Below, one piece after another: positions 22,957 to 31,658 of a stretch of 50,879 nt of DNA. The DNA is taken from assembly GCA_964606385.1 (NCBI GenBank), contig CAZSFZ010000017.1:1-50879 (forward strand), read 5' to 3'. The DNA is from Aquincolibacterium sp964606385 (GTDB lineage: Bacteria > Omnitrophota > Omnitrophia > Omnitrophales > Aquincolibacteriaceae). Under the pieces are notes generated by a model that ran no database searches, was not told where the DNA came from, and worked only from the letters and a program-made list of their open reading frames with translations. Each line of letters starts with the position of its first letter. The stretch's first letter is position 1. The translations under genes were made by a program, and so were the position numbers.

Positions 22957-25190
22957 AGGTCCTGCCTTTTAATGGTAAGGTGCAATTCCTCATATCCCCA
23001 TTCGCGGGAAGCAACGCCCAAAAGTTTATAACCGGCCTTTGAAAAAGCACTCAGGGATGCGTGATTGAGATCCTTGATGTAAGCATGGACAGCAAAAGCG
23101 GAGGAGTCTTCGAAGAAACGATCTAGAGACAGCTTTAGCAACCCGACTGCATAACCATGTCCTCGAAATTCTTTATCGATCACGATAGATACAGTGGCTT
23201 CTTTTTCTACGAGGTCGTATCGCACGAAGCCCAACGGAGTTCCTTTCAAATCCGATCCAATATATATAAAACTCGTGTTACTCGTCCGGTGGTCTAAGAA
23301 CCATTTCTGATGCTCCTCCCAGGAAATAGGCCCCGGGGCGAACGAGATGGCCCGAACCTCCGGTTCATTCGCCCACAGCCAAATCATTCGAGCATCGTCA
23401 TAGGTGGCGAGGCGTATCATCAAATCTGATGATTTCAGAGCTCTCATGACCCTTTGCGCGCCCAAACCATCAATAAGCTCGCGGCCAATGCGAGACATAC
23501 CTGCTCTCTCCTCCGGAGAAGAAAGTAATTTTTTGACAGCCGCCTGGATATCGGAGACTGAAATTTTCTCAGCACACCCCAGATTGACAAGAGCACCTAA
23601 TTGTGCAAGAGGAGCTGCTATCCATTCTTGATGTGGTGAGAGAGCCAGGACGATAGAAGGAAGCCCTAAGCACAAAAGTTCCCAGCACGTACTGCCACCG
23701 GCCGTTATAGCCAGATCAGCCCACAACATCCATCTTGCCATTTCATCGGTATCTTTCACAAGGCGAAATGATGGCCCTGCATCCAGAACGATTGCTTCCA
23801 GCTTCGTCTGATGCTGATTGTAGCTACCAACGATCGCGACGACCTCAAACTCGAATGATTCAACCCCTTTAAGAGCTTCGATAACCCGGGCGGTAACATT
23901 TCCGGAGTCCGCCCCTCCCAAGGTCACTAGTATTTTCAAACAGGAAGTTTCGATTTTTTTTTCAGCTCCGGCTACATAGCCAAACTCTTTTCGAAGTAGC
24001 GCATATTTCATACCCAAAAGACATTTCGTTGATTTTTCGCGATCCCGATACATCCCGTCTTTAGCAAAAATGTTTTGATTGAGAACAATATCCGCTGTAT
24101 AGGGCCCACATTCACCCAGATCATCTATCAAAAGTAGCTTGAGTCCGGCTGCCTTAATAGATCGCTGGTCTTCCGCAGTAAAATGGTACCCATCCATGAC
24201 GACCCAGGGTGCGAAAAATTTTTTTGCCAGATTCCGGGCCCATTCAGATTCTTGACTCGATTCAAGGAGGTTTATTTCAAACCCTTCTTTTTCAAGGCGA
24301 CTCCGAACGCTTTCCGCGCCTCGCTGAATGACAAAAACAGGCTTGAAGCCGAATTCACAGCTTGCTTGAGCAAGGGCAAGACACCGCATCATATGGCCAG
24401 AGCCGATCTCTGGTCCCGCATCCACGCGGAAAAGAAGGCCCTTCTTCGGTCGTAACGCTAGATTCTCTCTCTCTTTAAGCATCGAAATGCGAAGGCCGTC
24501 CACATATTCTCTCGACCTCTTGCCGACATTAAAAAGCATGTCCACCACAGAAAGGTAGCCCAGAAACCGGCGCCCTCCCTGCGGATAAATGGGATGCATA
24601 TATTCCTGGTATACCACCTCAATCCCCGCCTCTCTAAATTTATGCTCGTCCTGGCGCATATAGCCCTTGGACCCCCGGCTTGAATAATAAACATTTGCCC
24701 CTACTGCCTTGCAGATCTCAATCAAGACATCTGCTTTCCTCCCTGTCACCCCCAACTCCGAAGACGAAACGAACCGTGGGAAAAAATCAAGATATGCAGC
24801 AATGTCAATTGTAAGCGCCTTATTAAGGTCAGCCAGAAGCAAATAATGTTTTTCAAGCGGCTTACGGATAAGCTGGAAAACCTCTTGAAAAAAAGGCGTT
24901 TTGCAATAGTTTCGGCGAATGGATTCAAGATGTTTGGTGATCCAATCCGAAGAATAGTCGATTTGAATATTCTTAATCAGCTCATTGTAGAGACCCTTTG
25001 TCTTAACAGGAACGGTCAACATGAGATATTGATCGGAAGAATCTTTAATGCGGTTGCGATTTTGCCATTCGCGTCGCTGGTACTGGACATCATCCAGAAA
25101 GACAAAAATGTCAGATCTCTTTAATCGCTCAAAAAACCCAACCCATGGCATAAAAACACATTGATTAATGGCAGCTATTTTATTTTCCAT
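22953..25190 (-). CDS. WbqC - PseG - PseH triple-domain fusion
   Basis: A 745-residue protein made of three parts. Residues about 1-240 are a WbqC-family domain (AAINQCVFMPWVGFFERL, VFLDDVQYQRREWQNRN, YPQGGRRFLGYLSVVDMLFN); its biochemical role is unknown. Residues about 251-590 are PseG, the UDP-sugar hydrolase releasing 2,4-diacetamido-trideoxy-L-altrose: RVDAGPEIGSGHMMRCLALA with the likely catalytic His266, LLIDDLGE, and AITAGGSTCWELLCLGLPSI. Residues about 591-745 are a PseH-like GNAT domain with the CoA loop EFRGHGYAVG. The reading frame is uninterrupted and the ATG overlaps nothing upstream. PseH and PseG act on consecutive intermediates, so the fusion could channel substrate. See findings. 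Confidence 0.88.
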   Translation of the reverse strand: MENKIAAINQCVFMPWVGFFERLKRSDIFVFLDDVQYQRREWQNRNRIKDSSDQYLMLTVPVKTKGLYNELIKNIQIDYSSDWITKHLESIRRNYCKTPFFQEVFQLIRKPLEKHYLLLADLNKALTIDIAAYLDFFPRFVSSSELGVTGRKADVLIEICKAVGANVYYSSRGSKGYMRQDEHKFREAGIEVVYQEYMHPIYPQGGRRFLGYLSVVDMLFNVGKRSREYVDGLRISMLKERENLALRPKKGLLFRVDAGPEIGSGHMMRCLALAQASCEFGFKPVFVIQRGAESVRSRLEKEGFEINLLESSQESEWARNLAKKFFAPWVVMDGYHFTAEDQRSIKAAGLKLLLIDDLGECGPYTADIVLNQNIFAKDGMYRDREKSTKCLLGMKYALLRKEFGYVAGAEKKIETSCLKILVTLGGADSGNVTARVIEALKGVESFEFEVVAIVGSYNQHQTKLEAIVLDAGPSFRLVKDTDEMARWMLWADLAITAGGSTCWELLCLGLPSIVLALSPHQEWIAAPLAQLGALVNLGCAEKISVSDIQAAVKKLLSSPEERAGMSRIGRELIDGLGAQRVMRALKSSDLMIRLATYDDARMIWLWANEPEVRAISFAPGPISWEEHQKWFLDHRTSNTSFIYIGSDLKGTPLGFVRYDLVEKEATVSIVIDKEFRGHGYAVGLLKLSLDRFFEDSSAFAVHAYIKDLNHASLSAFSKAGYKLLGVASREWGYEELHLTIKRQDL

Positions 25191-25335
25191 TGGAAGACTT
25201 TCGATCCTGAAGAATCATTCCCTCGGAAGGTGCGGCATGCATAAAGCTAGCTTTTATTTGATGCATTGACGCGTAGTCTCCGTGCACATCCATCCCCCCC
25301 CTACCGAACCACGCCCGCAAGCATTGGAAGTCCAC

Positions 25336-25947
25336 TTACTGATTTTTCTTGTAAGCATAAACAGTGTACTCAAACGGAAGATAGTCGCTTCGCAGCGTAA
25401 TAAACCTAGTCAGATGAAGTTTTATCCAGTTATAAATCTTGCAAGGATCAGCATAATACAAATGCGATTCTCTATAATCGACGTAAGATGTTATCAGGTT
25501 GAAGGCAATCCCTTTCCTAATGTGCGGCCAAAGAGTTTCAAGAACGGCCGTAAGAAAACGCCAGTTATTGGAAATTTTGTTATTAAAAATTCCCGAAATA
25601 AGACAGTAATCAAATGTCTCCGCAACGCCCTCCTTCAAAATGTCGCGAACAAAAACTCGGCACGAAGGATTCTTTTGCTTTATGAAATTTACCATCGCCG
25701 GAGAAAGATCATACCCAGTGTAATTTGCTGAAATATCTTTTTTTTTGAGATGATAAAAAAAATCCGCCGTTCCGCAACCAAGATCCAAGACTCTAGCTCC
25801 ATTGAGATCCGCGACCTCTTCCAGAACATCGAATCTTAAATTCTGCGAGGCGCGATCCTTCCATTGGCATGACCGAGGATCATCGCCGTATTTTGCAAGC
25901 AATGATTCGTAATTTTTTAAAATGACTTTTTTGTCTGCCAGCTTCAT
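25336..25947 (-). CDS. Class I SAM-dependent methyltransferase
   Basis: A 203-residue methyltransferase. VLDLGCGTADFFYHL is motif I for SAM binding, YTGYDLSPAMVNFIK is motif II with the ribose-binding Asp, and DYCLISGIFNNKI follows. Homology covers the whole length, with a hydrophilic C-terminus. It lies inside the nonulosonate cluster between the second cytidylyltransferase and the triple fusion, so O- or N-methylation of the nonulosonic acid or of its N-acyl group is a reasonable guess. A 145-bp spacer (25191-25335) follows; it contains an 8-G run and no gene I trust. Confidence 0.75.
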   Translation of the reverse strand: MKLADKKVILKNYESLLAKYGDDPRSCQWKDRASQNLRFDVLEEVADLNGARVLDLGCGTADFFYHLKKKDISANYTGYDLSPAMVNFIKQKNPSCRVFVRDILKEGVAETFDYCLISGIFNNKISNNWRFLTAVLETLWPHIRKGIAFNLITSYVDYRESHLYYADPCKIYNWIKLHLTRFITLRSDYLPFEYTVYAYKKNQ

Positions 25948-25969
25948 AGGTAACTCCTTTTAGGTTTCA

Positions 25970-26701
25970 CTACAGCTCGCTCAATCTTTTTTGACGAATA
26001 TGTGCGTTCATATTTGCGATTTCAGGCTTAGACAGAAGCAGATTGATAACTTCTTGCGCCGAAAAATCAGCCCGCCCGCCGAAAGCATTGTAAACGGCGC
26101 GAACCATTTCCAAGTCTTCCATGGTGTCCACAGTAAGGCGGAATTTATGCTCGCCCAACAGGCACGGAACATGAATCAGATTAAAGAGTTTTGGGTTCTG
26201 GTACATAAAAGGCGTAACATGAACCCGTTGCTCCGGCTGCGTAGCCTCGCGCCATGCTTTTTCAAGCGCCTGCGGCTTCATCACCTCGACATCTAAACCG
26301 CGCATATCATGCGACTCAAAGACGTTGCTCGCATAATCCACTCTTCGGCTTTTAAACTCACTCACCACATGGTCAATGATCTCTGGGGCGATCAGAGGGC
26401 AGTCAGAGGTAATTCGAGCCACGGCATCTCCGCCAAACATGCGCCAGGCATGGTAGTAACGATCCAAAACATCATTCTCACTACCACAAAAGCAGTCCAC
26501 CTTAAGCTTTTGGCACTCCAAAACAATAGTCTGATCGTTCGCGTCCTCCGTCGTGGCGACAACGACGCGAAAAATGCTTCGAGCTTGGCGAACGCGCAAA
26601 ATGACACGCTCAAGCATAGAGCATCCGTCAATATCCTTCAGGACCTTACCTGGAAGACGTGAACTCCCCATTCGGGCTTGAATAATGCAAGTAATTTTCA
26701 T
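25970..26701 (-). CDS. SpsF-type cytidylyltransferase (copy 2), probable CMP-pseudaminate synthetase
   Basis: A 243-residue nucleotidyltransferase closely similar in layout to the copy at 21149. It starts MKITCIIQARMGSSRLPGKVLK, then has FRVVVATTEDANDQTIV, CFCGSENDVLDRYYHAW and AVARITSDCPLIAPEIID with the metal-binding Asp. Canonical PseF enzymes begin with an ARGGSKRIPRKN-type loop; here it is ARMGSSRLPGK, the SpsF type. Position directly after pseB in the operon makes it the best candidate for CMP activation of pseudaminic acid, but this is context-based inference. DNA is AT-rich compared with the flanking phosphonate region. Confidence 0.78.
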   Translation of the reverse strand: MKITCIIQARMGSSRLPGKVLKDIDGCSMLERVILRVRQARSIFRVVVATTEDANDQTIVLECQKLKVDCFCGSENDVLDRYYHAWRMFGGDAVARITSDCPLIAPEIIDHVVSEFKSRRVDYASNVFESHDMRGLDVEVMKPQALEKAWREATQPEQRVHVTPFMYQNPKLFNLIHVPCLLGEHKFRLTVDTMEDLEMVRAVYNAFGGRADFSAQEVINLLLSKPEIANMNAHIRQKRLSEL

Positions 26702-26745
26702 TGCAAAGTACTGTTATGGTCAGCCATTCAACGATCGCATCGCTT

Positions 26746-27804
26746 TCATTTTCTTTTAACTCCACGTAAAGTCGCTCCGGAAGATCTGCTGCGGTATTCC
26801 GTAACCATCCATTGTTTTAGTTCGTCCGGTTTCATCCAGTCATTATTGTTGTCGCTTGAATAGCTAAAACCGTCGCTGCATTTTTTTCCAGTTCCAATCC
26901 GTTTCAAACATTGATACCAATCATGAATGGCAGGAAGAATTTTGTAATAAGCGTCATATTCATAAGTTGTGCGGGCATCTTCTTCGCTGATCATCATTTC
27001 ATGGATCTTCTCGCCCGGCCGGATACCGACGATCTTGAGCTTCGCCTTTGGCGCGATCGTCTTTGCGACATCGACGACCTTCATGGACGGTATCTTGGGA
27101 ACGAATATCTCACCGCCGATCCCATCGCGCAAGGCGTGCAGCACCAATTCCACGCCGGCTTCAAGCGTGATCATGAAACGGGTCATACGGACATCGGTGA
27201 TCGGCAGCGCTCCTTTTTGCGCGATCGAACGAAAGAATGGGATGATGGAACCACGGCTTCCCATCACATTCCCGTAGCGCACGACGCAGAACGAAGTATT
27301 CTGACGGCCCACATACGAATTGCCAGCAACAAAAAGTTTGTCCGAACAAAGCTTGGTAGCTCCGTAAAGATTGATCGGATTACATGCCTTATCCGTGCTT
27401 AGGGCAACCACCTTCTTGACCTTCTGCTCGATCGCCGCCTCGATCACGTTCATGGCCCCATGAACATTAGTCTTGATGCATTCAAATGGGTTGTACTCCG
27501 CAGTCGGGATGATCTTGGATGCGGCCGCATGGATCACATAATCCACCTCATGGAACGCCCGGTGAAGCCTGTCCTTATCGCGAACGTCGCCGATAAAGAA
27601 CCGGAGCACACCTTTTTTGTCCAAAGACGTGAACTCCCGCTGCATATCCCATTGTTTCATTTCATCGCGAGAAAGCACGATGATCTTCTTAGGAGAGAAC
27701 TTCTGCAGCAACGTCCGGATGAACCGCTGACCGAACGACCCCGTGCCGCCGGTCACAAGAATCACTTTCCCGTTCAAATGCTGATCTTTAGCCTTGTTTT
27801 TCAT
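26746..27804 (-). CDS. pseB: UDP-GlcNAc 4,6-dehydratase (inverting)
   Basis: A 352-residue SDR catalysing the first step of pseudaminic acid synthesis: C4 oxidation, C6 dehydration and C5 epimerisation of UDP-GlcNAc. VILVTGGTGSFGQRFI binds NADP; the catalytic set is Asp138, Lys139 and Tyr147 in STDKACNPINLYGATK; RYGNVMGSRGSIIPFF and RPGEKIHEMMISEEDA are strong PseB markers. The usual HAAALK loop reads HAAASK here, a small change near the active site. AGGAG lies 7 bases before the ATG, which also overlaps the pseC stop by 4 bp. Confidence 0.93.
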   Translation of the reverse strand: MKNKAKDQHLNGKVILVTGGTGSFGQRFIRTLLQKFSPKKIIVLSRDEMKQWDMQREFTSLDKKGVLRFFIGDVRDKDRLHRAFHEVDYVIHAAASKIIPTAEYNPFECIKTNVHGAMNVIEAAIEQKVKKVVALSTDKACNPINLYGATKLCSDKLFVAGNSYVGRQNTSFCVVRYGNVMGSRGSIIPFFRSIAQKGALPITDVRMTRFMITLEAGVELVLHALRDGIGGEIFVPKIPSMKVVDVAKTIAPKAKLKIVGIRPGEKIHEMMISEEDARTTYEYDAYYKILPAIHDWYQCLKRIGTGKKCSDGFSYSSDNNNDWMKPDELKQWMVTEYRSRSSGATLRGVKRK

Positions 27805-28991
27805 TTGGATCTCCTATGATGCTTTTGAGAAAAGTCGCGAACCACATCTTTTATGGTTTTGATCACGAACTTCACTTTTTTGTCCGTCAATCTCGGGAAC
27901 ATGGGGAGCGATAGGGCCGATCGATAATAGGCCTGCGCATTTGGATAGTCATCCGCACGATACCCCATCGCGGCATAATAAGGATGCGCGGGGATCGGCA
28001 TATAGTGCACCTGGACGGCAATGCCCAGACTCTGGAGTTTTTCAAAGAACTCTTTACGACGATCCTCAAGGATCCCGCAGAGACGGATCACAAAAAGATG
28101 ATAGGCATGCCGACTATTCGGTTGTTCCACGGGCGTTAAAACCCCTTCCAGTCCGGAAAAGGCCTTGCGGTATTGCCTCGCGATCGCCCGCCGACGAGCG
28201 ACAAAGCGATTGAGTTTTTTAAGCTGCTCGGTCCCCAGCGCGGCCTGGATCTCCGTGAGACGGTAGTTAAATCCGAGATATTGCATTTCATAGTACCAGG
28301 GACCCTCATCCGCCATGCGCCAATGTTCAGGATCGCGGACCACACCGTGCGTCCGAAGCGAGCATAACCGCTTCCAAAGCCCCCGATCATTGGTCAAGAC
28401 CGCCCCGCCTTCACCCGTCGTAATGTGTTTGACCGGATGAAAGCTGAAGATCGTCATATCCGCAAAGCGGCAAGAGCCAACCTTGGAGCCGCGATAAACA
28501 GCGCCTAGCGCGTGCGCGGCGTCCTCCACAACTTTCAGCCTGTATTTTTTTGCGATGGCGTAAAGGGCCTTGAGTTCCGCAGGGTGCCCGGCAAAATCCG
28601 TAACAAAGATCGCTTTGGTGTGACGTGTGATCTTCTTTTCGACCTGGAGAGGATCGATGCATTGCGTATCAGGATCAATGTCTACAAAGACCGGCTTGGC
28701 ACCGGTATAAAGAATGGCATTGGATGTAGCGAGAAAGCTCATCGGAGTCGTAATGACTTCGTCCCCGGGTTTAAGGCCGAGCGCGAGCGCCGCAAGATGG
28801 AGGGCTGCCGTGCCGTTCGCGACCGCCACGGCATATTTTGCCCCGACCTTTTTAGCGAGCATTGCCTCGAACTTCTCGATAAGCGGCCCCTGGGTCAAAA
28901 AATCAGAGCGAAGAACGCGCGTGGCCGCACGGATCTCCTCCGCACCGATCCACTGCCTGCCGTAGGGTATGCGCTTAGTTTTTATCTTCAT
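27801..28991 (-). CDS. pseC: UDP-4-amino-4,6-dideoxy-N-acetyl-L-altrosamine transaminase
   Basis: A 396-residue DegT-family PLP enzyme, second step of the pseudaminate route. It starts MKIKTKRIPYGRQWIGAEEI. The phosphate loop is VANGTAALHLAALALG, the pyridine-contacting Asp lies in VVEDAAHALGA, and the aldimine Lys188 is in FSFHPVKHITTGEGGA, a PseC-type sequence. PMPAH-type HYMPIPAHPYYAAMGYRADD near the end is also characteristic. I start at ATG 28991; the frame continues 28 residues upstream only by running through the HTH gene. The start overlaps that gene by 17 bp, suggesting translational coupling. Confidence 0.92.
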   Translation of the reverse strand: MKIKTKRIPYGRQWIGAEEIRAATRVLRSDFLTQGPLIEKFEAMLAKKVGAKYAVAVANGTAALHLAALALGLKPGDEVITTPMSFLATSNAILYTGAKPVFVDIDPDTQCIDPLQVEKKITRHTKAIFVTDFAGHPAELKALYAIAKKYRLKVVEDAAHALGAVYRGSKVGSCRFADMTIFSFHPVKHITTGEGGAVLTNDRGLWKRLCSLRTHGVVRDPEHWRMADEGPWYYEMQYLGFNYRLTEIQAALGTEQLKKLNRFVARRRAIARQYRKAFSGLEGVLTPVEQPNSRHAYHLFVIRLCGILEDRRKEFFEKLQSLGIAVQVHYMPIPAHPYYAAMGYRADDYPNAQAYYRSALSLPMFPRLTDKKVKFVIKTIKDVVRDFSQKHHRRSK

Positions 28992-29259
28992 GAATGTCGG
29001 GCTTGGAACCAGTAGATCTGGGCCTGTCAATCCCTTCGTGGGCCCAGTTGCGTGCAGAGTTATAGACTTTCCCAACCTTATCCTCGAGCGCAGGAGAAAT
29101 CACGCGCAAGATTTCTTTTCCAAATATCCTGTACTGCTTTCCAACCTTGGCCGCACGGATCAATCCACTCTTGAGCATTCGGGTCATGGTGCTTTGACTG
29201 ACCTTAAGATACTCCTGAGTTTCTTTGGGTGTATAGATCGTATCTTCGTGGATGTACAT
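28975..29259 (-). CDS. Small helix-turn-helix (excisionase/MerR-like) DNA-binding protein
   Basis: A 94-residue protein. Residues about 8-50 (YTPKETQEYLKVSQSTMTRM, then LKSGLIRAAKVGKQYRIF) are a winged helix-turn-helix of the excisionase/HTH_17 type: an ordering of helix, LKVS turn, recognition helix, then a G-K-Q-Y-R-I wing. The C-terminal 40 residues are unmatched and charged. AAAGGA is 5 bases before the ATG. It is the first gene after a strong promoter and overlaps pseC, so it may autoregulate the nonulosonate operon. It could also be a remnant of a mobile-element regulator, though no integrase is nearby. Confidence 0.8.
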   Translation of the reverse strand: MYIHEDTIYTPKETQEYLKVSQSTMTRMLKSGLIRAAKVGKQYRIFGKEILRVISPALEDKVGKVYNSARNWAHEGIDRPRSTGSKPDIHEDKN

Positions 29260-29291
29260 AGGTGTCCTTTGTGATAATCAATTTATAGCAT

Positions 29292-29320
29292 AATATAACT
29301 TTGAAGTCGTTAGATGTCAA
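29292..29320 (-). promoter_or_regulatory. Strong sigma-70-type promoter for the HTH-pse operon
   Basis: On the minus strand a perfect -35 box TTGACA (29315-29320) and -10 box TATATT (29292-29297) are separated by exactly 17 bases. Transcription would start near 29285, leaving a 5' leader of about 26 bases that ends in AAAGGA before the ATG at 29259. It lies in the 99-bp gap after the ArnT-like gene, one of the clearest transcription boundaries in the window. Confidence 0.75.
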
Positions 29321-29358
29321 TAGAGGCATTCAGAAAATAGAGAAAAGGGCGTAAAAGG

Positions 29359-30912
29359 CTAAAGGCTAAAAAGATAAAAATCGTCGCCTGAAGAGGAAAG
29401 CTCGATCGCCTTAGATCGAAGATAAGCAATAAGCTCCGGCCGGGATTCAAAATGGGAACGGCCGATCAAAAGCATGCGTGACGCCCCCAACTTTTTTAAA
29501 TATCGGACATACGCGATATCGTCCTGCATGACCCGCTCCATCCTGTCGACCAAAGCACGGTCAGCAACACTGAACGGACGGTTTCGAAAATAAGCGGGCA
29601 ATGTCCGAGGGACCTTCAGGCTGAATCCGTATGAAGGCCTGTCCAGATAGTAGCTGGCAGGCGCCGTATCTGCCCCACCCACAATGAATATGTCGGACGG
29701 TTGAGACAATCTCTTTGCCGTATTCATCGCAACAAGGGCCCGGAGCTCTCCAGAAGACACAGAAAACATGGGATGAATCGACAGCCGTAAGGAGAGCATC
29801 GCCAACAGAAGAAGGAATATTGCAACGCTCCACGGACTCACGAAACGCGTTCCGGCAGCTAAGAGGTTCGAAATACAAAAACTTGCCGCAAGTATGGCGA
29901 ACGGGAAAAAGCCGTAGAGATAAAATTCGTGATCAAGGATCTTCTGTGGCAATAAAAAAACCGGGATCAGCCCTCCGACCCCTATCAAAAAAAATAAAAT
30001 CCCATGCTGACGGTTCTTAAAGAGCAACGCGGCACCCCAAAGTGCGAACGGAAAGATCATGGGGGTCAGCATGCGTCCACCAAAGATCAACGCGACATGC
30101 TTCCAGTAACTCATGGTGAAGATACTCGTCCCCGCGTCTGCCCCTCCGGACGCCGTCACTTGGGAAAAAAGCGTCGTATGCACGCAAAGCGGTTCTGCTG
30201 TTAAAATTAAATACGTGAAACCGTACCAAATGGCCGGAAGGATCAAGGCGATCACCGCATAAACAGCCGGGGGCAGAAGACGTCGGGTTCGTTGATGCGC
30301 ACAAAAGACATAAGCCGGCAGAAAAAAGACATAGTGCACCCGGCTTGTGGCCGCCACTGAAAAACAAAAAGCGGATAAAATGATCTCCCACCCGCCAGCA
30401 TCACAGATCTTTGATCGCAACAGGATCCAAAAGGCGAGCAGAAGAAAAAAAATTGCCTGGGGCTCCGAGAAGAACATCTGACCGTAGAGCAACGAGAACG
30501 GTGCTAAGAGGAAGAGGATGCCAGCCGCCCAGCCGGCCATGCTCCCCCATAATGCAGCAGCAATCAACGCCAAGAGGACTGCCGAAGAAAAATTGAACAG
30601 GATCGCCTGGAAGCGTCCCCAAAACTCCAGGCTCCCCCCAAAAAACTTAACCCCAAGCCCGGCTAATAGCGACGGAAAAGGATATTGATTCAGGTGAAGT
30701 GTCCGCCGGGGCTCGATGATCAAAGCATCCGTCTTCGGCAGAAAGATCTCGGAAAAATTTTCGCGAAGCATATTGCGGGAGATCTCGGCCATCACGGTCC
30801 CTTGATAGCTTGCAAAATGCCCCAGATAGGGCCGGTCAATCCGGAAAAATTGCAGCCATAGAACCGCGAGAGCGCAAAGGATCGCCAGAACCCATTTTTT
30901 GCTTATCATCAA
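29359..30912 (-). CDS. ArnT/PMT-like (GT39-type) membrane glycosyltransferase
   Basis: A 517-residue polytopic protein with a GT-C arrangement: a first transmembrane segment, an extracytoplasmic loop holding GTVMAEISRNML, and about ten more hydrophobic segments. A short periplasmic C-terminal region contains FIVGGADTAPASYYLDRPSY. Such enzymes use polyprenyl-phosphate sugars to glycosylate lipid A, glycans or proteins. The classic DE pair of the first loop is not obvious (an isolated Glu is present), so the donor site is uncertain. It overlaps by 4 bp the DPM-like gene, which likely makes its donor. The stop lies just before the pse promoter. Confidence 0.75.
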   Translation of the reverse strand: MMISKKWVLAILCALAVLWLQFFRIDRPYLGHFASYQGTVMAEISRNMLRENFSEIFLPKTDALIIEPRRTLHLNQYPFPSLLAGLGVKFFGGSLEFWGRFQAILFNFSSAVLLALIAAALWGSMAGWAAGILFLLAPFSLLYGQMFFSEPQAIFFLLLAFWILLRSKICDAGGWEIILSAFCFSVAATSRVHYVFFLPAYVFCAHQRTRRLLPPAVYAVIALILPAIWYGFTYLILTAEPLCVHTTLFSQVTASGGADAGTSIFTMSYWKHVALIFGGRMLTPMIFPFALWGAALLFKNRQHGILFFLIGVGGLIPVFLLPQKILDHEFYLYGFFPFAILAASFCISNLLAAGTRFVSPWSVAIFLLLLAMLSLRLSIHPMFSVSSGELRALVAMNTAKRLSQPSDIFIVGGADTAPASYYLDRPSYGFSLKVPRTLPAYFRNRPFSVADRALVDRMERVMQDDIAYVRYLKKLGASRMLLIGRSHFESRPELIAYLRSKAIELSSSGDDFYLFSL

Positions 30913-31658
30913 ACCGCAACCGCCCGCTTTTCGCGAAGACTTTTTAGAACTCTTGATCGCTGCAGACTCAGTTTCAACACGAACATCATGGATTCGAAGA
31001 TCACGCGTTTCGATATCTTAGTGGTGCCGTGGGTCCGATCTGTAAAGACGATAGGAAGTTCTTTGTAGGTAGCTTGCTGCAAGATCGAGAGAAATTTCAG
31101 TTCCACAAGGAAGGCATACCCTTCCGTGTGAATGTTGTAGCGCAAAAGCTTTCTGAGCAGGGGCATTCGAAAACATTGGAATCCGCTTGTCAGGTCCTCG
31201 AAAGGAAGTCCCGTTAAAATCCTCGCGTATCCATTCGCGAACCGACTCAAAAAAAGCCGGTACTTCGGCCAATCTTCGAGTCTACCTCCTTCGGTATATC
31301 GGGACCCGATCACGAGATCGTGGTCCTTACTGGCACGAATGATCCCGTTGATGTAGCGTGGGTGGTGCGAAACGTCCGCGTCCATGGTGATAAGGCGATC
31401 ATAATCCTTGGAAAGAGCCCATGTCATTCCATCCATGTAAGCACGGCCAAGCCCGAGTTTTGCTTTTTGTTCGAACAAAAATAGATGGGAGTCACTTTGC
31501 TGTAATCGGCGAACCACATCGGCAGTACCATCGGGAGAGGCGCTATCCACGACCAGGATGTCAGGCTGGGTCTCAATGCACTCGGCCCGGATCAGTTGAT
31601 GAAGCAGGACTATATTCTTAGCTTCATTGTAGGTTGGCGTGACGATCAACGATTTCAT
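30909..31658 (-). CDS. Polyprenyl-phosphate mannose synthase-like GT2
   Basis: A 249-residue DPM1-type glycosyltransferase. LIVTPTYNEAKNIVLLHQLI opens the domain, ILVVDSASPDGTADVV holds the nucleotide site, LITMDADVSHHPRYINGII is the DAD motif with the His pair, and VIGSRYTEGGRLEDWP follows as in bacterial polyprenol-monophosphomannose synthases. No membrane segment follows the catalytic domain. It makes a polyprenyl-phosphate hexose for the coupled ArnT-like protein. Four-base overlaps on both sides place it in one translational unit with the methyltransferase and the membrane transferase. Confidence 0.85.
   Translation of the reverse strand: MKSLIVTPTYNEAKNIVLLHQLIRAECIETQPDILVVDSASPDGTADVVRRLQQSDSHLFLFEQKAKLGLGRAYMDGMTWALSKDYDRLITMDADVSHHPRYINGIIRASKDHDLVIGSRYTEGGRLEDWPKYRLFLSRFANGYARILTGLPFEDLTSGFQCFRMPLLRKLLRYNIHTEGYAFLVELKFLSILQQATYKELPIVFTDRTHGTTKISKRVIFESMMFVLKLSLQRSRVLKSLREKRAVAV

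Noticed and set aside
25180..25293. A 37-codon minus-strand frame (MDVHGDYASMHQIKAS...) preceded by an 8-G run, just before the triple-fusion gene
   Set aside because: It ends inside the start of the fusion gene, the G-run abuts the ATG with no proper spacing, and the peptide has no recognisable pattern. The G-run lies outside the main gene, so phase variation is not supported.
28975..29259. HTH gene as the excisionase of an integrated element
   Set aside because: No integrase, attachment-site repeats or tRNA gene are visible nearby, and the gene is coupled to pseC.
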